DNA of 64,000 bases. It comes from Epinephelus fuscoguttatus (taxonomy: Eukaryota; Chordata; Actinopteri; Perciformes; Serranidae). The notes below the pieces were generated by a model. The model did not search any database. It saw only the letters and a list, made by a program, of their open reading frames with translations, and was not told where the DNA came from. Made by a program: the position numbers and the translations under genes. Shown here in pieces: positions 11,101 to 20,700 of this stretch. Numbering within the stretch: position 1 is the stretch's first letter; each line of letters starts with the position of its first letter. The stretch lies in assembly GCF_011397635.1 (NCBI RefSeq), contig NC_064760.1, positions 33,003,856 through 33,067,855 on the forward strand, in the 5' to 3' direction.

Positions 11101-11566
11101 GCTTTTCATGTGCCTCATCTCTCTGTTGTGTCAGGCTGGTCTGAGCCCCCTCTTTGTTGGATGAGTCTCTACCAGAGGACTTCTCTGTTTCTGGAGCAGT
11201 GGCCTGTTTGAGCAGAGAGGAAGAGTCTTTGTTCTGTGTGTCTGCAAGCTGGTCCTTAAGATCGACTCTATTACTTTTGTGCTGTGCCTCCTGCTGCATG
11301 TAGGACTCCAGGAGACGATCCAGAATGATCTGGAAGGAATCGACGCTGAACTCAAACTGCCGCCTCAGCGTGCTCACAAACTTGAGCTCCAGGTTTTTGC
11401 CGCTGTTGTTTGACAGCGAGATGAGGCTCCAGCGGTCGTGTTCATTGAAGACCTTGACCATTTTCTGGACGTAGGCCTCCTTCATTGTGGCACTGCTGAT
11501 CCGCTCCCTGTTGACTCCAGCAGGTAGGCAGTCCAGCAAGCAGCCCAGCACTGACTCTTTGATCAC
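8183..11566 (-). CDS. tent5d: tent5d coding exon 2 (residues 103-1229)
   Basis: A single open exon of 3384 bases, starting with GTG ATC AAA GAG after a CTCCCAG acceptor. GTG here is an internal valine, not a start. It encodes the rest of the palm region, the insertion (8768 to about 11290) and the conserved C-terminal region (8186-8767), then a stop. Length and frame integrity across repeat-like sequence show that the insertion is kept under coding constraint or is recent. Confidence 0.93.
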   Translation of the reverse strand: MIKESVLGCLLDCLPAGVNRERISSATMKEAYVQKMVKVFNEHDRWSLISLSNNSGKNLELKFVSTLRRQFEFSVDSFQIILDRLLESYMQQEAQHKSNRVDLKDQLADTQNKDSSSLLKQATAPETEKSSGRDSSNKEGAQTSLTQQRDEAHEKQSELSLQNEHSNQTIHSKVEKDNKEKTPVELKEEHRETLNETDLSDQTSADLLSENKTSEEAEPPTQIELRHEPELSDKTKCSTKAEEAEQTQPCDDQQPAHSNHKELSVQKEQSNHTKPPDEQNKITEQMEQSEPPKTSNNTQTESLNLAEACHSTDSSKCFSEDQRSDEKDETQHVTAPDSSTPSHAKIETQLADESKVEICEQAERKRETDETEVSETAEEVLASEAKNIQDTQGIDCSCSTSSISLTLHNTEPAGAQDTLEIHSTLHTDNSDKTQNTPDAVSPPDTQDSVPAPPSLVSDKKTSSSPSCKASERLSHMVVLKHSSPKPPRRMCRKVAPNPYPSPVSESEPVIALCIDANPCPCSEPEIDFNPKPTAPSLEPTTTPTPSISTETNPGPEPNSVSIIDLTSAPDPAPDIISTSVDPMSALPQEPSPSQLITESSCETSIQSLKEAPSDVACDEQSQPSLSETVSAPKQSEPLDSVDTLVSHADTSSSNTQEPVHTSEVELSDEDENRELGTKKLDLNQPNGSPQETTLCSPSSSHCVTPPVSCLTPPVLSLSPPCHTPSPPSLSPPPCLTPPSHCLSSPMLSTVSPTTSFSSPPLSFSPTSSCLSSPPYLTPPMLSLSPPPLCLSPPSLSPPLLCLTPPVESEDLVPQVSSDMEPLILHTGSEEQIKESSPQPGVPLLQLEDKKEQDYISSSPGVAEPVSFPITIPSSTSHVLPPSQSEGPGESAPPKADEASSSVPENKEAPEVTTDMLEQSSTPQASGSVPAVEVLAESMYGDFEAAMDHLRYRLIATRNPEEIRGGGLLKYSNLLVRDYRPASETQIKTLERYMCSRFFIDFPDVQEQQRKILSYLKNHFIGEERSKYQYLMTLRRVVDDSTVCLMGHERRQTLNMITVLALKVLGEQNIIPNTDHVTCFYQPAPYLADHSGSYLAEPSYCSYYIPQGGSTLLYQPYPLHLHTQTGLV

Positions 11567-12247
11567 CTGGGAGGAGAAAAGGTCAAGAACATGACAGCTA
11601 CAACTAATGGTGGTAATCTGAGTGCAATTTTGTTTGTATTATGAAACTGAATATTGCGATGCTCTTGTGGTTGCTGTATAATGCAGTAAAAAATATTAAA
11701 GCCTGTATTATTGATTCATCTTCTTGGTAAAATGTTCTACAATTAAATTATGGTTATGATAACAATAACATCATTATCAATATTGCAGCATAAAAATCAA
11801 TACTGCAACACCCTAGAGATTGTAGAGACTCATGGGTAATACAGCAGAGTAAATGCTGGTTAATGCAGGAAACTGAAACCCAGTGCTCCCAATTCATGTG
11901 ACCTGCTTCTTTTTCCTAACCAAACAGTGCACTTATCATACCTGAAACTCCTCCTGACTGGGCAACTCCACTCCGAAGATGATGTCCAGGTCCTTGTAGC
12001 TGGTTCCGTTGTCTCGGACGAGGACGTGACTGGCCGTGGAGCCGTTCAGGCGAACATCTCTCACTGTGATTCCCTGCTTCTGCAGCCTGGCCCGCACGGC
12101 TATGATGATGTCTCGAGGACGCAGCTCCAGCGTGGGAAAGTTCCCGCGGCCGTGGATTGGGACCACCTCTGACAAAACCTGATGGAGAACCTCCACCTGC
12201 TCAGCGTTCAGGCTGTGGAACCGCTGATTGGGTTTAGTTTCAGACAT
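8183..12247 (-). CDS. tent5d: TENT5D/FAM46D-like RNA nucleotidyltransferase with a giant insertion (coding span, 2 exons)
   Basis: TENT5 proteins are non-canonical poly(A) polymerases that extend mRNA tails. Joining 12247-11942 to 11566-8183 gives 1229 residues in one frame, against about 390 for the family. The nucleotidyltransferase core is visible: LNGSTASHV (68-76) carries the GS motif and [10 protein letters not shown] (84-93) the DxD metal-binding pair; [20 protein letters not shown] follows at 161-180. The second conserved half (1036-1229) has [22 protein letters not shown] and the CFYQPAPY motif near the C terminus. Residues about 194-1035 are low-complexity insertion. Sequence details such as AESMYGDF and ALKVLGE, and the neighbours chmp1b and tbx22, favour TENT5D over TENT5A-C. 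No stop or frameshift is seen, so the enzyme is predicted active, but this is untested. Confidence 0.93.
8768..11290 (-). other. tent5d: Region encoding the low-complexity insertion in tent5d
   Basis: About 841 codons between the helix ending [14 protein letters not shown] and the ESMYGDF block. In other TENT5 proteins this loop is roughly 10-20 residues. The first part is rich in Glu, Gln, Lys, Thr and Ser, with many short T/S-E-Q-K stretches. The middle has '[11 protein letters not shown]'-like Pro/Thr stretches. The last part is a run of SPP and TPP motifs (for example LSPPSLSPP), candidate proline-directed kinase sites. No known fold is recognised; it is predicted disordered. Confidence 0.88.
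9160..9475 (-). repeat. tent5d: Degenerate SPP/TPP coding repeat
   Basis: Irregular units of 7-10 codons ending in SPP or TPP ([31 protein letters not shown] and others). The plus strand is correspondingly G-rich. Unit length variation and near-identical units suggest growth by slippage or unequal exchange. Confidence 0.8.
11942..12247 (-). CDS. tent5d: tent5d coding exon 1 (residues 1-102)
   Basis: Begins [10 protein letters not shown] and ends exactly after ...PSQEEFQ in phase 0 at a CAG|GTATGA donor (GT at 11941-11940). The start is chosen over an in-frame ATG at 12286 because a CCTTCAG|GGCAGC acceptor lies at 12258-12257; upstream sequence is therefore intron, and the exon starts at 12256 with nine untranslated bases. 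It holds the GS and DxD catalytic motifs. Confidence 0.93.
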
Positions 12248-12257
12248 GCTGCTGCCC

Positions 12258-14691
12258 TGAAGGGGAGGACGGAAGGAGGACAACAATGAGAGTTTATTAC
12301 AACTTTCCCAACGAATTGCGCTATGTGTTTAACTCTCTCCATCTCACACGCACCAATCGCTCACACTCATATGCACACTCCCTGCCAGTCTGCTGTCTGC
12401 AAGTCACAGCTTGGCTGACAGCTTTTCCACAATGCTAATGTAACTGCTGTGTTGACAAGCTGACACATGGAGCGATCCACGTAGATGTGCTTTGCATAAA
12501 TATCCTTCCACTGCTCAACCAGATCAAAACAAATTAAGCGGAAACGTTTGACTGGAATCTGGAACGCATTACAGTATTCACTGCCCACTTATATCACATC
12601 ACTTATTTACATTCCATCTCAGTCAGATATAATATCTCCTCAGTTCTTTTAAAAACTGTACACAGAGTAATCATTTAAAAAAAAAAACCAACTAAATAAT
12701 TGTATAAGAACATAATAATAATAAGTCTTATTACAAAACCAATATCACAATAGATTATAATTATAATGTAAAGGCAGACTAAATCTTTGTTTATTGATTG
12801 TTTCCACCAGAGGAGCAAGGGTTAAGCTGAATGAGTCATCACCAGCAGACTGCATTAATCACACCAACGTCACTAATTAAAGACACACATCTGTTTTTGT
12901 GTCCGTGCGTGCAGCACATGATGTGTGTATACACTACAAACAATGACTCCCACACACATTCACGTGAGTGCACACAGGCTTTTTATATAACACCTTTGTA
13001 AACTGCAACACAAATTGGAACAAAGTGGGATTTAATATCAGTCAATTATGTTTGTTTGGCTCTCACATGTGTAATCCTCCTGGCAGTTACGCACGCAGCC
13101 TCTACATCCAGACTCCATCAATCAAATCTCTACAAGCTAGAGATATTTTTCAATAAACCAAACAAAATTCACCTAACCATGTCAAGAGTTTCTGTTATGC
13201 GAGTGCATGTCTGTGAAAGTGTTTCGGGGAGTGAGTGCTTGTGTCTGAGTGTGCAACTGTGGTTCATAGCAGCCCATTATGATCTATTGTTTGCTTTAAT
13301 CAATAGATGTCAGTCAGTGCTGCAGCTGAATGCTGCTGATTGCTATGATTTGTCAATACCAGCAGGGTAAACATTGGGATACTAATGAGCAGTAATGGGA
13401 TGCTTTCTGGTAGCAGTAAGTCAGACATCACAGGGCTATATTCTGTAATAACCACAAACAATTTATTATAGGGAGTGTTTATAAATCTTCTAATCCACGT
13501 TGCACACAATTCAACAAACACTATAGAACAGCACTTAAGTCCATATAGCATCTGTAAAGCTACAAATTGCAACCTTTCTATTCACTGAAAAAGAACCGAG
13601 CATGCTTACCACAAGACAAAGAAGTTGAGTCTGAGAACACAAAGCTCCTGAAAAACTGTTGCGGACAAGACATCTCTCTGCGCCACACTTTAACAAGCTG
13701 AACTTCAAGTTGCAAAAAAACAATTATCATACATCCAGAGGCAATAAATACACTCCCTGATGTTGACACTGGTTATGTATACAATGAAACAATGTATTGA
13801 GGAGGCTGAGAGGCACTGCAGGACTGTTTTTCCTGCTAGCCCCAGTATCTCCCCCTCCCCTTTCGCACTCTTCTGCAAACTTGCAGCCTGAGTGACTCAT
13901 CCAGGCGTATCGGCTCAGCTCGCACATAATCTATGGCCATTGAAAACCCAACAAATACGGTGGGTCTCATATACCCAAGATTGAATCTAAAACAAACACA
14001 AACAAAGATGCTGTGTAAACTTAGGTTGATGCATCTGGTATAAAATCTATAAAGCAGTATAGAGGAAAACAAACAGTTCTGTCCTGTGTATAGAAAACTA
14101 ACTAAAGCATATAGCATCCCTGACTTTTTTTTATTATACAGTTATAATTTATGTATTCAAATGTTCTTTCCCCTCTCACTTAAATAGTTATGATCCTATG
14201 AACTATGTTTATTACTGAAATAGAAGGTAACAGCAGTGTTTGATTTGTTACCCTGCAAAATGTGATTGCAATGTCTGCTCACTGGTGATTCTGTATAAAA
14301 TATTCAGAGCATAGGATCTTTTAAATGCACCTGCTAAACTTACAATACTTTATTAAAAATAGTGTGAGTTGTTTTAAATGAAATGAAAGGCTACCGTTTT
14401 CTAGCTTCTGTTTCACAGTCCACCACTGCCTACAATTTCCTGGAACTGGTCCAGAACCCTGCTGAATTTCACTGTGCCCTGCTGGTCTTCACTTTAATCA
14501 CCTCATCACGCACTTACTCACTCCTGAGATACCAGGTGAAGGCAATTAACCGCAATTAAGAGCCTGGCAGGATAAAGGGCAGCTGTACTTGTGAGCAGCA
14601 GGATTATAAACGCATTAAACAGCCGCCATTTAAGCTCCGTGCAGCCACACAAAAGTGAATTATCCAACTTTACAGAGCTGGAGGTCCTTAC
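12258..14691 (-). other. tent5d: tent5d intron 1 (non-coding)
   Basis: Bounded by an ACAG|GTAAGG donor (GT at 14691-14690) and the CCTTCAG acceptor at 12258-12257. No second gene is seen inside; ORFs of 60-104 residues lack domains and splice context. Confidence 0.65.
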
Positions 14692-14840
14692 CTGTTGCTG
14701 TGGCATTTGAGGGAGCGACTGGCTCCTGGCTTGGCAGTAGAATGAAACCTTGAGTATCCACCGAGCTTCAGGTCCGGAGAGTCTGTGTCTCTAGTACGTG
14801 GGTTTGTTTTTCTTTTCAAGTCCCTACCCACCCCGGTGAG
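14692..14840 (-). other. tent5d: Putative tent5d 5' non-coding exon
   Basis: A strong donor (CAACAG|GTAAGG) at 14692/14691 and a TATA/CArG sequence at 14865-14874 in GC-richer DNA define a plausible first exon of about 150 bases. The transcription start is estimated as about 25-30 bases downstream of the TATA-like sequence and is not proven. Confidence 0.45.
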
Positions 14841-14864
14841 GCTGTGTGCTGATGCGGCTCTGTC

Positions 14865-14874
14865 CCTTATAAGG
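14865..14874. promoter_or_regulatory. tent5d: CArG box / TATA-like element of the tent5d promoter
   Basis: CCTTATAAGG is an exact palindromic CC(A/T)6GG serum-response-factor consensus. It overlaps TTATAA, so it could serve as a TATA box, an SRF site or both. It lies 173 bases upstream of the first-exon donor on the minus strand. Confidence 0.45.
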
Positions 14875-15040
14875 CATGTGAGGCTAGAATCTGTGCGCGA
14901 GTTCATTCGGGCGCTGTCCAGGAGCTCGCGTGGTGCTGAAATGAAGACTGAAATGAGTCCTCGCGCTCTTGTTTTCTCCTCCGGCCGCCCGGAGCGTAAC
15001 GCAGTTTCCATAGCGACCTGCCGTCATTCAGTTATGACTG

Positions 15041-15088
<48 letters not shown>
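15041..15088. repeat. (GT)n microsatellite
   Basis: About 23 GT units directly upstream of the tent5d promoter region, ending in GTATACACA. Confidence 0.95.
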
Positions 15089-15089
<1 letters not shown>

Positions 15090-15496
15090 CACAAAGTACA
15101 ACAATGATGAGGAAGTTGTGTGTAATGTGGTGGCGGCGCGGGAGGCGTTAACAGGTATAATATGTGTGTTCCAGCTGTTTCAAAATAAAAGTTTACATTC
15201 AGAACCATGAGAATTAACTTTTAGATAAACCCCCTGAACTATAGAGCGTGAGTGAATGAGTGTACAGCTGTACTGTGTGTCCCTGCTGTGGTGTGTTTAC
15301 TGTAGGTCTATAAACTGGAGACAAAATGGAAAGTGCCACTTCAAATATGAGGCAACAACATGGCTGTGCTGAAGCTGATGTCAGGGCTTTAAGCAGTTGT
15401 CTGACACTCTTATTCACTTATTTACCCTCCCTTGTGTACACATCAGTATATCTAGTGCTGTATGGAGATACTGTACATTTGTCTCAATATTATTTG

Positions 15497-16015
15497 TATG
15501 AGGAGCAAGTGGCAATCTGCAGGCCTGAAAAGCGAAGCCAATATGGAAGTGACCAAAATTGCAGTTCCTTGAATAGCCACTTGAGGCTGGCTCCAAAAGC
15601 TAGTCAATGCCCATAGACAGCTATATTAAAATGCCCAACTATACAGCAGAAATAAACATGTTTACAGCCTGATATAGGAAAGTTTTGGTCTCTATAGCTA
15701 ATTTCTCCTTCATGACAACTGTACAGAGATGAATTTTCATACAACTCACCCATTTACATGAAAGTTTAAAGTTAGCTTAATGTTACGTACAGTTATGGGC
15801 GGCAGCTTTGAGTGACAGGCCGTCTGCTGGTAGTGTCCTCAGCTTCTCAGTCAGATCCAAACCTTGCGCTAGTGCTAGCGCTAGCCTCTCGCCCAAATAT
15901 GGTCCCTTTGGCTCCAAAAAAATAAGATGGCATTGGCTGTGAGACTTCAAAATGGGAGTCCACAAACTAATGCATGACGTCACAGTAGCTACATTCATTA
16001 TTTATACAGACTGTG
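15497..16015 (+). mobile_element. Dispersed repeat, second copy
   Basis: Same family and orientation as 58060-58630 and inverted relative to 3866-4760. Shared blocks include GCAGTTCCTTGAATAGCCAC, 'CAGAAATAAACATGTTTACAG', 'TTTTGGTCTCTATAGCTAAT' and the terminal 'GGAGTCCACAAACTAATGCA' followed by a TGACGTCA at 15975-15982. No transposase frame is seen. The short ORFs at 15326-15998 belong to it. Confidence 0.65.
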
Positions 16016-16021
16016 GTGAAG

Positions 16022-16488
16022 AGATCGACAATCTGTGTGTAAATGTGTAATCTGTAAATATAAACGTACAAAAAAGATTTGTAAAACCACAAAAATATTT
16101 TACTATATGAATCGATACGATAAGATACAACAAAATACAATACGATATGATACAGTATGATACAACACAATACAATATGATACGTGATATACTTTCTTGT
16201 CCCCAGAGGGTAATTCATCTTGGACTTGAGCTGCACAGAAGGTGTGCAACAGTTTTATGTTTTGCACATAAAAACATTCCAATAAATTAAAGATGTGCAT
16301 AAAATGCAAATCCACAAGCACAGAATTGAGATTCACAAATACAAACTATTCACAAATCCCTGTAAGTTATTAATTTTGTGTGTATATTTGCAAAATGTTT
16401 TTTTTTTTTTAGTTTACGAATCTTTTTTTGTGTATGTGGAAAGTGTTTTATATTTACAGATTGCACATTACACGCAGATAGTCGATCT
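16022..16488. mobile_element. MITE with roughly 75-bp terminal inverted repeats
   Basis: The left end AGATCGACAATCTGTGTGTA and the reverse complement of the right end (AGATCGACTATCTGCGTGTA) match, and similarity continues through AATCTGTAAATATAAA to AAAAAAGATTYGTAAA. The 467-bp element has no coding capacity. It contains a pentamer array (16111-16190). The target-site duplication is not clear. Confidence 0.7.
16111..16190 (+). repeat. GATAC/AATAC pentamer array
   Basis: Imperfect five-base units (GATAC, AATAC, GATAT) run for about 80 bases inside the MITE, giving spurious Tyr/Ile-rich frames on the minus strand. Confidence 0.85.
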
Positions 16489-16933
16489 GCTCACACAAAT
16501 TACATGGAGACACACAACTCTCCATAGTGCTGTGTCCATACAGAGTATCAGCACATACAGTATGAGTCATCCATGCTGCTCCCTCCCCCTGACCCAGCCG
16601 TTAATCCCCTCAGCCCCCTTCGGCTGGCCGGTGCACGCACACACCGGAACCTTTTTCTCTCTGGACAACCGATGATCCCTTTTCTCCTCATGCTGCATTT
16701 TCTTGCCGCCTGTGCCATCTCTTCAACAACTAAATCCCTCTAAGTATGTTCCCGTCAGCCCTCAGGCCAGTCCAGACTGCCATTCTCTCCACGCAAAACT
16801 CTACAACAAACGCTTACAGATGTTAATGCATCGGAAATAAAGTGAAAGAAACGTGATTAAAATCATTAAAGCACACAGCGAGCTGCTCGGTTAAAAAAAA
16901 GGTCAATTTACTCCCTCACAAAAAAAGCACAAA

Positions 16934-16941
16934 TGACGTCA
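16934..16941. promoter_or_regulatory. Full CRE palindrome
   Basis: TGACGTCA, the full consensus for CREB/ATF factors, lies in the interval between the two divergent promoters, about 0.8 kb upstream of the chmp1b start codon. Function is inferred from the motif only. Confidence 0.35.
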
Positions 16942-17565
16942 CTAGACGTGTACCACAACCTACCGATACCGGGTACAAACTATTTTTAGCCTGGATGGAA
17001 CTTGTCTGCTTTGGACACGCGCGCCCGTCCACCTCTCAAACGGTGGTGACGTAGGAGGCGCGAGCACGCCATGCTAAATCGTGACCGTGTGACGACGGTT
17101 GAAAGGTGGTGGACACAAGTTTGAGATTGCGTTCAAAGACGGAGATAGATCAAGATGGTTCACACATCGTGGTCCAGCCATATGTGGTATATGTGTCCAG
17201 CCGTCGTCACAGTGAATCGACGCAAATCCAATACGGACGACAAATTATATCACACATGGACCTACCTGTTTAATAATATGTGTTTAATACAACCCATATG
17301 ATCGGTTTGTAATTAAAAACAGGTGGAAAATGAAGGGACAGTTGTGACTAGTCAGTATTTTAAAATCACCGAGCTGCGCATGCGTCACATGGGAGAACGT
17401 ATTTCCAACGTTTTAAAAGCGGTTTACAAAGTTCTTACTTACCTAAATATAACACAGAGATCTCCGGAAGTAAAAAATAAAGATTTCGCAACAATTACGA
17501 GGCGGTTGTTGTTACTGCAAGACAAACTACACACTGCCGCTTTGCTTAACTGATTTTAAGCGAAT

Positions 17566-17584
17566 GCGGAAGTGCGCGGAAGTG
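17566..17584 (+). promoter_or_regulatory. chmp1b: Tandem ETS sites in the chmp1b promoter
   Basis: Two copies of GCGGAAGTG start exactly 10 bases apart (17566 and 17576), one helical turn, about 150 bases upstream of the ATG in CpG-containing DNA without a TATA box. Paired ETS/GABP sites are typical of housekeeping promoters and of their start regions. A third CCGGAAGT lies at about 17463. Confidence 0.5.
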
Positions 17585-17731
17585 AAGCCTCTTGTTTCGT
17601 CACAGTGGCGAAGGAACGCTAGCTTGAAAATCAAAACAAACAACTCTGGGAAAAAAAAGTGAGAGGCTGGATGCTACTTTGTAACTGTGCTTAACCAGAC
17701 TGAGGGTTTGTCTCAGAACGAGACCTTCATC

Positions 17732-17747
17732 ATGTCGGCTATGGAGA
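17732..17747 (+). CDS. chmp1b: chmp1b exon 1 coding part
   Basis: Sixteen coding bases: ATG TCG GCT ATG GAG A, then donor GTATCC. The split lysine codon completes in exon 2 to give MSAMEKHLF. The exon is too short for ORF detection and is fixed by the reading frame across the splice. Confidence 0.92.
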
Positions 17748-20700
17748 GTATCCTTTCCTGTGTAGTCCATCATACATAACGGTAGATACAGTTACCTAGC
17801 AGTAGCAGTAATGCTAGCTAGCCAAATGTAAAATGGGTTTGGCAGCTAATCCTGTCAATGCATTAGCTTGTAACATTTGCCCAGTCATTCAGTGATAAAG
17901 GATGACGATGGTGGGCTTGCTAACTTAATGACTCTTTGGTTATTCACTTGTTATGAGAAAAACAATTAGTCTTGCCTGCATAGGTTTGGGTTGTGTTAGC
18001 CCAGTGTCTTCAGCTGCTCTAGTTTATATTGAATATGTGTTTTATAATTTTAACGTATCACCATGACTATAATAAAGCATCCCTTGACCAGCCTTACAGA
18101 ACACCTGTTCAACCTCAAGTTTGCTGCCAAGGAGCTTCACCGCAACTCCAAGAGATGTGACAAAGAGGAAAGGGCAGAAAAGTCTAAAGTGAAGCAGGTT
18201 GGCTTGTTGAAAAGTGTGTTTACTGGATCCAGGGACACACTGGGCTACAGTGCAGGTATAATCTGTATTATGTTTGTATATGTTCTCCTATTTCTTTTGT
18301 TTCCCAGGCTATCCAGAAAGGTAATATGGAAGCAGCTAAGATCCATGCAGAGAATGCCATCCGTCAGAAGCATCAGTCCATCAACTTCTTGAGGATGAGT
18401 GCACGTGTGGATGCTGTGGCTTCTAGAGTCCAGACTGCTGTCACTATGAACCAGGTCAGGACTGGGTTCATCAGAGACTTGCTTTCTGATGTAACTTATG
18501 AGAGGTAAATGATAACCGGTGATAAACATACCTAACAAATTTACTGCTGTCACACGTCAAGATAATCTCTTATTTGGAGTGTTGGCAGATCATTTTAAGT
18601 AGGGAAAATGTGCAGACGTTTGTACTGTCTGCTGTAGTGAAATAATAACATAATTTTTCCTACCTGAAGGTGGATGTATGTTACATTTAATATCTTTCAC
18701 CTGGTTAACACTGTTACCTTTTTATTTCTACAGTTATTTGGGGGGTACTATCTGCCTTTTATAGATTGCAGTAATGTAAGGAGATGAATAAAATGGTCAG
18801 CATCTTAACCCCTAATCCACAGAGACACTGCAACATTGCACCTTCTAAAAAAACAGCAGACCCAGTAGCCATCTACTTCATTAATGCAGTCATCTCTCAC
18901 CTCCTTGGTAGATATCTGAAGAATGACTCCCTGTATTCACTGATAAAGATGTAGAAATCACACAGCTTTTATCTGATGCCACTTTAGTAGATACAAGTAC
19001 GCATATGGTTTATACCAGATATGTCACTCTGCATGCAGTTATTTTGAAAAACCACATGTGTCAGAAGCTGAAAAGCTGCACAGTGTAACCATTTCAGGGT
19101 ATAAAGTGCAAAAATAGTCCCTCACGCAGTCAAAAGTCTTACACAAAGGAGACAAAGGGAGGCAGAGTGAAAAAGGCTAGCAGACATGCAAACTCAAAGC
19201 CACCAATTATATAATGTCATTAGATGTGCTTCAGACTTTAGGCTATTAGCTTCCCGCTCTTATGACAGTGACAGCCTCTTTTAAATGGCTTTAATTCAGA
19301 TTCTCTATAGGACAGGCATCATTTCATAGAATAGAGCGTATTAGCGTCTAAATGGAAGCACAGCGTGGGATGGTATAGGTAAAAAACACCTCGTTATATT
19401 TTCATAGTACTGCTGCCTGTCTCAAAAACATTAACACAATAGCACTGATAATAAACCCCTCTAATATAATTTGATCAACTATCGGTAAATTGGTTTTGAG
19501 ATGATTAATCCGAGACGTTTTTTGTAATACGAGGGATGCTATGGGGATGAGAGGGAGTCGTGACACAGTATCTGGTTAAAAAGCTAAAAGTGACACCTAG
19601 TGGTAATATGAGGAAACAGCACCTAAAGCTTTGCCATGTCAAAAGCCATCCTCCTGTCTGACTTCAAATACCTTGATCCTGTTTTGAGTCAAAACAACTG
19701 AGACCGTTAAAAAGTGAGAAGGCTACAGAGGCTTCAGCACTTTGTTTGATGTGCTTTTTGTGCCCAGGTGTCTAAATCCATGTCTGGAGTGGTCAAGTCT
19801 ATGGATGCTACGCTGAAAAGTATGAACCTGGAGAAGGTACAAAGTGAACTCATATATATATGAGCGCTGACAGACACGTACACAAACAAAGTGAAACAAA
19901 ATATGGTGGATGGAGATCTTTAGAATGTTGTTTTCTTTTTCTACAGATCTCTGCATTAATGGACAAGTTTGAAAACCAGTTTGAAACTCTTGACGTGCAG
20001 ACAGCTCAGATGGAAGACACAATGGGCAACACCACCACTCTGACAACACCTCAGGTAATTAACACTGTCCTCTTACTGCAAGAGAAAACTATACTCATGT
20101 GGCTGCGTATAAATGCAGGCTTAACCACGGTAATAATTCATTCATCGAATCCTCTAAACACATGTTGTTTGCTTGGTTGGTCCTTAGAATGAAGTGGATA
20201 CTCTGCTGCATGAGATGGCTGATGAAGCAGGGTGAGTATGGCCAACAGCAAAATCAATGAAAAATGAATGCAAGGATCTTAAAACGTACTGTTCCATCTT
20301 GTCCAAATACACAAATTAACCTTTAAAAAACAAGACACAAAGACGAAATAGAACAAAAAGCTTTATTTAAATGACTTTCATTTCAAAATCAAGGAATGTA
20401 CCTCTTAAGTGTTTACAAAGTCTCCTTATAACCCATAAATCCCATTAATGGTGCATGCCGCATTGTGAGGTCAGAGTGACTTTAATATCCCCTATTTTGT
20501 TAAGTTTCTTTAAGAGCTACACAGCCATGCAGAAATGATCACGAAAGTGTTCCTGTGTTTACTCCTCTTCTTTTATTTTTAGGTTGGATCTTAACCTGGA
20601 GCTTCCTGCAGGCCAGACTTCCGCACTGGCTTCATCTGTGGCATCAACAGAGCAGGTAACACATCCACCTTCGTCATCATGCTGTCGCTATTTTTGGTGT

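Noticed and set aside
9534..11211. Several plus-strand ORFs antisense to tent5d
   Set aside because: They are antisense images of the low-complexity tent5d exon and have no independent evidence.
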